Both the position numbers and the translations under genes were made by a program. This document shows positions 59,456-64,000 of a stretch of DNA of 64,000 bases, piece after piece. The stretch comes from Streptomyces cadmiisoli (GTDB lineage: Bacteria > Actinomycetota > Actinomycetes > Streptomycetales > Streptomycetaceae): positions 8,742,001-8,806,000 of the forward strand of contig NZ_CP030073.1 in the NCBI RefSeq assembly GCF_003261055.1, given 5' to 3'. Below the pieces are notes generated by a model. That model saw only the letters and a list, made by a program, of their open reading frames with translations. It did not search any database and had not been told where the DNA came from. Each line of letters begins with the position of its first letter. The first letter of the stretch is position 1.

Positions 59456-60622
59456 TCAGTCCCGGCGGGCATCCTGGACGACCTGGTTGATGACGGCTGC
59501 GGCCTGCTCCGGGTGTTTCTTCAGCCACCCGCCAAGGTATTGCGGGACGGCCTGGCCGACGCAGTCGCGTACTTCGGAGTTGCCCAGCACACCGCTCGTG
59601 GAGCCCTGGAACTCGGGACGGTCCAGTTTCACCGAGACGACCGCTGTGAGGCCCTGGCCGATCCGATCGGCGCCAAGGTCGGGGTCTGATGCTGTCAGCA
59701 GCCCGTGCTCCCGAGCGTAAGCCGTGACTGCGGCCGCCACCCCGTCTCGGAAGCCCGCCGTGTGCGTCCCCTCGTCGGTAGGCCGGCTGTTGGCGAAGCT
59801 CCGGACCCGCTCCTCGCGGGAGCCACACCAACGGAAGGCGACCTCCATCACCCCAGCCATCCGCGGGTCCTCGCGCTCGACGGCGACGGTGTCCATCAGG
59901 GTGGGCGTCACCCTGTCGCCGTCGAGATGGACGACGAAGTCCCGCACCCCGCCCGGGAATCGGAACCGCGCCGAACGGGACTCACCCGGGCGGCGCCGGT
60001 CGGTCAGCGAAACGTCCAAGCCCTGGTTCAGGAAGGCCAATTCTCTGAAGCGCTCCGCCAGTCCCTCGAACGAGCACTCCGCGGTTCCGAAGATGTCGGC
60101 GTCGGGCCAGAAGGCAATGGTTGTACCGCTCCCGGTCGCTGGCCCCGCCTCACTGAGAGGGATGACGGCCTCGCCGCGCTCGTACTCCTGGACCCAGCGG
60201 ACTCCCTCGCGCCGCACCTCTGCCGTCATCCGCCGCGACAGAGCATTGACGACGACAGGCCCCACACCACAGAAGCTGAGCGGCACTTCGTGGCGTCTGT
60301 GGAGTGCCGACCAGGGGCGCATATGGGTCAGCAAGGCTTCGAGCCCGGGACCGCCGGCGCCCTCCGCCTCGTCGATGGGCAGGCCCAGCCCGTCATTGGT
60401 GACACACACCCCGCCGTCGGATGTGAGGGTGATGTCAACAGAAGTGGCATGGCCGGCCAGGAGCTCGTTCACCGCCAGGTCCGCGACCTCGAACACCATC
60501 TGGCGCAAGCCGCGTTCACTGGTCGAGCCGATGCACATCCCGGGCCGCTTTCGAAAGGCATCCAGCCCCTCCAGTACTTGGATGTGGCTGGCGTCGTACC
60601 CGGTGAATCCCTCGCTCACCAT
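59456..60622 (-). CDS. GyrB/ParE-like protein with only ATPase and transducer domains
   Basis: A 388-residue protein. Residues 9-200 match the GHKL ATPase domain of GyrB (YDASHIQVLEGLDAFRKRPG, then FEVADLAVNELLAGH) and about 200-388 the transducer domain. The TOPRIM and C-terminal domains of gyrase are absent. Several key ATPase residues differ: the Mg-binding Asn of the usual VDN motif is Leu49, the Arg in DGRGIP is Leu79, and the QTK loop that supplies the catalytic Lys reads STS near 341-343. The ATPase is probably defective. GGAGGGG precedes the ATG at 60622. It may be a regulator or decoy of gyrase. Confidence 0.85.
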   Translation of the reverse strand: MVSEGFTGYDASHIQVLEGLDAFRKRPGMCIGSTSERGLRQMVFEVADLAVNELLAGHATSVDITLTSDGGVCVTNDGLGLPIDEAEGAGGPGLEALLTHMRPWSALHRRHEVPLSFCGVGPVVVNALSRRMTAEVRREGVRWVQEYERGEAVIPLSEAGPATGSGTTIAFWPDADIFGTAECSFEGLAERFRELAFLNQGLDVSLTDRRRPGESRSARFRFPGGVRDFVVHLDGDRVTPTLMDTVAVEREDPRMAGVMEVAFRWCGSREERVRSFANSRPTDEGTHTAGFRDGVAAAVTAYAREHGLLTASDPDLGADRIGQGLTAVVSVKLDRPEFQGSTSGVLGNSEVRDCVGQAVPQYLGGWLKKHPEQAAAVINQVVQDARRD

Positions 60623-61349
60623 GTCCCCTCCGATGGTGTTCAGCAGAGAGTTCCAGGCTAGGCGAATCCCTGGAAAACACCAGTTCAGAGCCATCTTGGG
60701 ATGGTGTGGGCGGGTGTGTGAGCGACTGCCCGAGGGCGTTCGACCCAGGCGTCGCGAATGGTCGCCGGAGTGCGGTCGCGGGCCCATGGAGCGCGTGTAC
60801 ACCATGGTTTCCAACGGCCCTGAGGGCATGAATTTCGGCTTCGGTCGGGCCCGCCCCTGTGCGGCGCCACTCCCCGGCTGGCAGTTCAGCTCGCGGGGAG
60901 ACTCCAAGGCTCCGTCTCGTCCTCGTCCTCCTCGCGTCCGGTCACATCCTGTTCGCGCAGCGGCTGCTGGCCGCCGCCGGCCAGGGCGGAGGCCGGAAAG
61001 CTAGAGCGGCGGCCGAGTACGTCCCTGCGTCACAAGGCCGTGCGGCCGGTTCGCGACCGCCTCTGGCCGATTGCCGGTGCCCGCACCCCGGAGAACTTCC
61101 GGATTCCGACTGGCACCCATGGTCGGAACTCACGTGGTGGATCGAGGCTGACACCCGCGAGTTATCGAACTCCTACGCGATTGTGGCTATGATGATCCGC
61201 AGCAAGGCCGTAGCGCAGAGGTCGTCGCGCCCACGCATCGAGCTGGAGGACGTCGGTTCGAATCCGACCGGTCTTGCGCCTACTTGATGTGGACGACGTG
61301 AAGGTCGACGCGGAACGCCGGTCCCCGGCGACAGACCGGTGGAGTGGTG
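60623..61349. other. Long interval with tRNA-like sequence
   Basis: No protein gene is supported; a rightward open frame ending at 61287 lacks an RBS and its end is the tRNA-like sequence at 61204 read as protein. The first 100 bases hold the upstream region of the leftward GyrB-like gene. Confidence 0.5.
61204..61276 (+). other. tRNA-like sequence, probably degenerate
   Basis: AAGGCCG pairs with CGGTCTT as a seven-bp acceptor stem (one G-U). TA and a GCGC/GCGC D-stem follow at the right positions, then a T-arm GTCGG-TTCGAAT-CCGAC with canonical loop and a discriminator G. The anticodon arm is wrong: only CCA/TGG can pair around a ten-base loop, two bases shorter than normal. It is probably a tRNA pseudogene or an attachment-site fragment, and no anticodon can be assigned. 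It is not followed by CCA. Confidence 0.5.
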
Positions 61350-62504
61350 ATGGCCCAGTTGACAACGCCCGTACGCTGCCCGGCGATCGAGCACCCCGAT
61401 CTGCCCTTGGCTGATCCCGCGCGACTCGTGCCCTTGCTGGACCGCCTCGCGGACGAACGCTCGGTCACCGGTGACGAGACCTTCCCGCTCGGCACCCTGC
61501 GCGCCGACGGCCGCGTCGACCTGTGCAAGCAGGGACTCGGCTTTGACGGCGCTGCCCGCCTCGTACCCGCGGCTCTTGCTTCCCCGCACTCCACGCATCT
61601 GCTGCTCGGCACCAACTCCCTCGGAGACGAGGGCGTGCGCTCCCTTGCCGAGGCTTTCGCCGAGGCGGGCCGCGCCGGTTCCGGTCACGGGGTGCGCACC
61701 CTGTATCTCGGCTGCAATCGCATCGGCCCGGCCGGTGTGACCGCCCTCGCCGAGGCACTCGCCGATGACAACACCGTCCGGGCTCTGTGGCTCAAGCGGA
61801 ACCCCGTCGGCGAAACCGGTGCCCGCACCCTCGCCGGACTACTGCGGCGCAACACCACGCTGCGCACCCTCGACCTGGTCAACTCCGGTATCGGAGCCGA
61901 GGGAGTGCGTGTCCTGCTCGAGACGCTCCTGGACCGCGAGGCCCCGCTCGAACGCCTCTTCCTCGGCGGCAACGGCCTCACCGCAGCCGAAGCGCCGCTG
62001 CTCGCCGCGCTCGTCCGCGACGCCGGAGTGCGTGAGCTCTACGTCCCGGCCAACCACCTCGGCGACGCGGGCATCGCGGTCCTGGCGGCCGCGCTCGATG
62101 CCGACCGCCCCGTCCGGTTGGGCCTCGGCGGCAATGGAGTCGGCCCTTCCGGCGCACGAGCCCTCGCGGACGCACTCGACGGCATCGACACCCTTGATCT
62201 CGGACGTCCCATGTCCGAACGCAGCCTCGGCGCCCCGGGCAACACCACCGGCGACGGCGGCGCCCACGCGCTCGCTACAGCCCTCCCCGGCAGCCCCCTG
62301 CGGCGCCTCGAACTGCGCCACACCGGCATTACCGGCCGCGGCGCGAAGACGTTGTTGTCCGCCCTGGACGGCGGACATCGCCTCGAATACGTGGGCCTCG
62401 GTCCAGGGCTGCCGCGACGGATCAAGCGGTCGTTCTTCGAACAGCTTCACCCGGCCCGCCTTACACACCCCGACCTGCGCGCGATCGGCAGCCTCTACCG
62501 ATGA
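61350..62504 (+). CDS. Leucine-rich-repeat protein (ribonuclease-inhibitor type)
   Basis: A 384-residue cytosolic protein built of about nine RI-type leucine-rich repeats of roughly 28 residues between residues 70 and 345, e.g. VRTLYLGCNRIGPAGVTALA, LRTLDLVNSGIGAEGVRVLL, VRELYVPANHLGDAGIAVLA and LRRLELRHTGITGRGAKTLL. These curved solenoids bind other proteins. The ATG at 61350 has GGAG six bases upstream. Its stop overlaps the start of the ankyrin-repeat gene by four bases (ATGA), so the two are translationally coupled. The binding partner is unknown. Confidence 0.9.
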   Translation: MAQLTTPVRCPAIEHPDLPLADPARLVPLLDRLADERSVTGDETFPLGTLRADGRVDLCKQGLGFDGAARLVPAALASPHSTHLLLGTNSLGDEGVRSLAEAFAEAGRAGSGHGVRTLYLGCNRIGPAGVTALAEALADDNTVRALWLKRNPVGETGARTLAGLLRRNTTLRTLDLVNSGIGAEGVRVLLETLLDREAPLERLFLGGNGLTAAEAPLLAALVRDAGVRELYVPANHLGDAGIAVLAAALDADRPVRLGLGGNGVGPSGARALADALDGIDTLDLGRPMSERSLGAPGNTTGDGGAHALATALPGSPLRRLELRHTGITGRGAKTLLSALDGGHRLEYVGLGPGLPRRIKRSFFEQLHPARLTHPDLRAIGSLYR

Positions 62505-64000
62505 GCCGGCACACGACACCGCTGCCCGCAGCACTCTCGCCCGTCGACGCCTCCTCCTGGGCTCGTGTCCGCCGCTTCGCCGTGCCAGGCTGGATGATCG
62601 AGTCTGCCACCGAGGCCAGGCTGGCTGGCGACTGGCGGGCAGCCTGTGCCGCGGCCGCCGTCGACGTCCCGGACGATCTCGACCCCGAGCGCGTGGCCGA
62701 CCGCCACGGCCCCGAAGTGGCCGCCCAACTGACCGACGACTTGCGCTACTTCGCACCCGATCTGCTGCGCTGGCATCTGCCGCGCACCCTCGGCGGCCAC
62801 ACCACCCACGCCGCCTGCCGTCGCATCGTCCTCGCTCTCTACGGCACCGCCGGACCCGTCCTGTCCGTGACGAACCTGCCGATGCTCAAGGGGCCGCAGC
62901 GACTGCGCCTGCACCTCGGTCCCGCCCGCCCGGCCGGCACGACCGACAAGCTCCACGGCGTGTCGTACGGCACGGAGGACTGGACGTGCGCCCGCCGCTT
63001 CTGGGACGCTCGGCGCGCAGGCGAATTGCGCCTCAGCGCCGGTCCCGCCGCCACCGGCCGCCTGCCGTTCGTGCGTCCGGACGGCACCCCGCTCACCCCG
63101 GACGAACTGCCCGACACGGACCCGGGGAGCGCCGACCCGGCCGCTCGCGCCGAATGGATCGCCGTGCTGCAGGCCCGCGGTGCGCACGTCGAGGCGTATG
63201 CCGCTGCCGGACTCGAACTCGACCTCACGCCCCCGCCCCGGGAGCGACACTCCTTCCGGGACCTCGACGTCGCCGAGCTCGTCACGTACGGCGCCGTGGA
63301 CCTCGCCCGTCTCGCGCCCGAACTCCGCCTGCTGTGGAACGCCGGACGCGGTACGACCTTCCGCGTACCCGTGCACTGGCGTGCCCACCTCTGGGCCACC
63401 CTGGACGTCACGAACGCCGACGAGCCGGCCGTACGGATCGTGGGCCGCGAGCGTCGCCGGGAAGAGGGCACCACGATCCTGCCGTCGTACGCCTGGCAGC
63501 GCCTCCCCGACATCGGCCTGTTGCGCGCGGGACGGATCAGGCCCGAGGACCTGCACCCGCTGGTGACCGCCGCGCTTTTCCCTGAGGCGGCTCCCGCCAC
63601 CGGCCCGGCCGGCCCGCAGGCGGCCGACCCGGTGCGGGTCCGCTGCGGCGGCGTCTGGCACGAGGTCGTCTCCAGGAACGGAATCCTCGACATCCCGCAC
63701 ACGCGGGAGGAGCAGCAGCGTGAACGGGCCCTGCACACCTTCGGCGGTACGATCTCCGGCTGCTTCGCCACCCAGCTCGCGTGGACGACGGGCGAGGGGC
63801 GGCTGCCACGGGCGCTGCAGGCCCAGCGGCGCGAGCTGTTCATGTACGTCCAGCACGGCGACGTGCCGGCGGTCATGGGCCTCCTCGACGCCGGCTGGGA
63901 CCCGCATGTCAGAGACGGCAACGGGCGCAGCCTCCTGCACCTCCTGCACCTGCTCGACCACCGGGAGCTCCTGCCGCGGCTGCTCGCCGCCGGGGTCGAC
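62501..64000 (+). CDS. Ankyrin-repeat protein, 3' end outside window
   Basis: The first 500 codons of a gene that continues past the window. The N-terminal 440 residues have no recognised domain (WARVRRFAVPGWMIESATEA, DDLRYFAPDLLRWHLPRTLG, WHEVVSRNGILDIPHTREEQ). From about residue 455 ankyrin-type repeats begin: ELFMYVQHGDVPAVMGLLDA, GWDPHVRDGNGRSLLHLLHL, then LLPRLLAAGVD. No signal peptide is present. The ATG overlaps the LRR gene stop by four bases. The coupled LRR and ankyrin proteins probably act together in protein binding; the function is not known. Confidence 0.85.
   Translation, partial: MSRHTTPLPAALSPVDASSWARVRRFAVPGWMIESATEARLAGDWRAACAAAAVDVPDDLDPERVADRHGPEVAAQLTDDLRYFAPDLLRWHLPRTLGGHTTHAACRRIVLALYGTAGPVLSVTNLPMLKGPQRLRLHLGPARPAGTTDKLHGVSYGTEDWTCARRFWDARRAGELRLSAGPAATGRLPFVRPDGTPLTPDELPDTDPGSADPAARAEWIAVLQARGAHVEAYAAAGLELDLTPPPRERHSFRDLDVAELVTYGAVDLARLAPELRLLWNAGRGTTFRVPVHWRAHLWATLDVTNADEPAVRIVGRERRREEGTTILPSYAWQRLPDIGLLRAGRIRPEDLHPLVTAALFPEAAPATGPAGPQAADPVRVRCGGVWHEVVSRNGILDIPHTREEQQRERALHTFGGTISGCFATQLAWTTGEGRLPRALQAQRRELFMYVQHGDVPAVMGLLDAGWDPHVRDGNGRSLLHLLHLLDHRELLPRLLAAGVD

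Noticed and set aside
60859..61287. A 142-codon forward frame
   Set aside because: No RBS, low-complexity start, and its last 25 codons are the tRNA-like sequence read as protein.

Overview
This is a 64 kb stretch of very GC-rich actinobacterial DNA, almost certainly from a Streptomyces chromosome. The support is strong third-codon-position GC bias (many long false antisense frames), frequent GTG/TTG starts, ATGA/GTGA start-stop overlaps, secreted sugar-active enzymes with CBM6 domains, sugar importers without a local ATPase, and IS701, IS1380, IS982 and IS1182 type insertion sequences. No rRNA, intact tRNA, CRISPR array or polyketide/NRPS cluster is visible. Gene fragments and insertion sequences suggest an accessory, possibly chromosome-arm, location.

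Layout. 0.3-4.3 kb: a PIG-L deacetylase, a START-like protein and remnants of a transposase, a short-chain dehydrogenase and a TPR regulator. 4.3-10.3 kb: two large secreted carbohydrate-active proteins (sugar dehydrogenase-PKD-CBM6-CBM6, then ThuA-CBM6-GH99), a strong terminator, and a secreted endonuclease I. 10.5-14.4 kb: two NDH-2-like flavoproteins around a SnoaL-like protein resembling the tail of sigma factor SigJ. 14.7-22.1 kb: a divergent, LacI-regulated catabolic unit (DUF4432 epimerase-like protein and SDR leftward; class III CoA-transferase, a leaderless solute-binding-like protein, enoyl-CoA hydratase, FAH-family enzyme and LacI rightward) around a perfect 24-bp palindrome. 22.2-24.9 kb: poorly characterised genes and a nested inverted-repeat element.

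25.1-46.1 kb is a large sugar-catabolic region. A GntR regulator diverges from an enolase-superfamily dehydratase plus ThuA pair. A ten-gene leftward operon (40.6 to 30.7 kb) encodes a second dehydratase, 2-hydroxyacid dehydrogenase, aldo/keto reductase, lactonase, an unknown protein, an ABC importer (binding lipoprotein and two permeases), an L-rhamnose/L-fucose-type mutarotase and an SDR. With the FAH-family hydrolase just upstream, these match every step of the known non-phosphorylative 6-deoxysugar pathway to pyruvate plus lactate. The two dehydratase promoters share a near-identical 27-bp motif. Two secreted parallel beta-helix proteins, an IclR regulator and an unusual transposase-HTH/GntR fusion frame the region.

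46-58 kb holds a secreted EEP-family phosphatase/nuclease, a membrane-anchored PASTA-like protein, two tandem small secreted paralogues and several insertion sequences: an IS701-type unit with TTAG flanks interrupted by an IS1380 element, an IS982 relic and an apparently intact IS1182. 58-64 kb contains a SUMF1-fold protein, a GyrB-like protein lacking TOPRIM and key ATPase residues, a tRNA-like sequence, and a leucine-rich-repeat gene coupled to an ankyrin-repeat gene that runs off the end.
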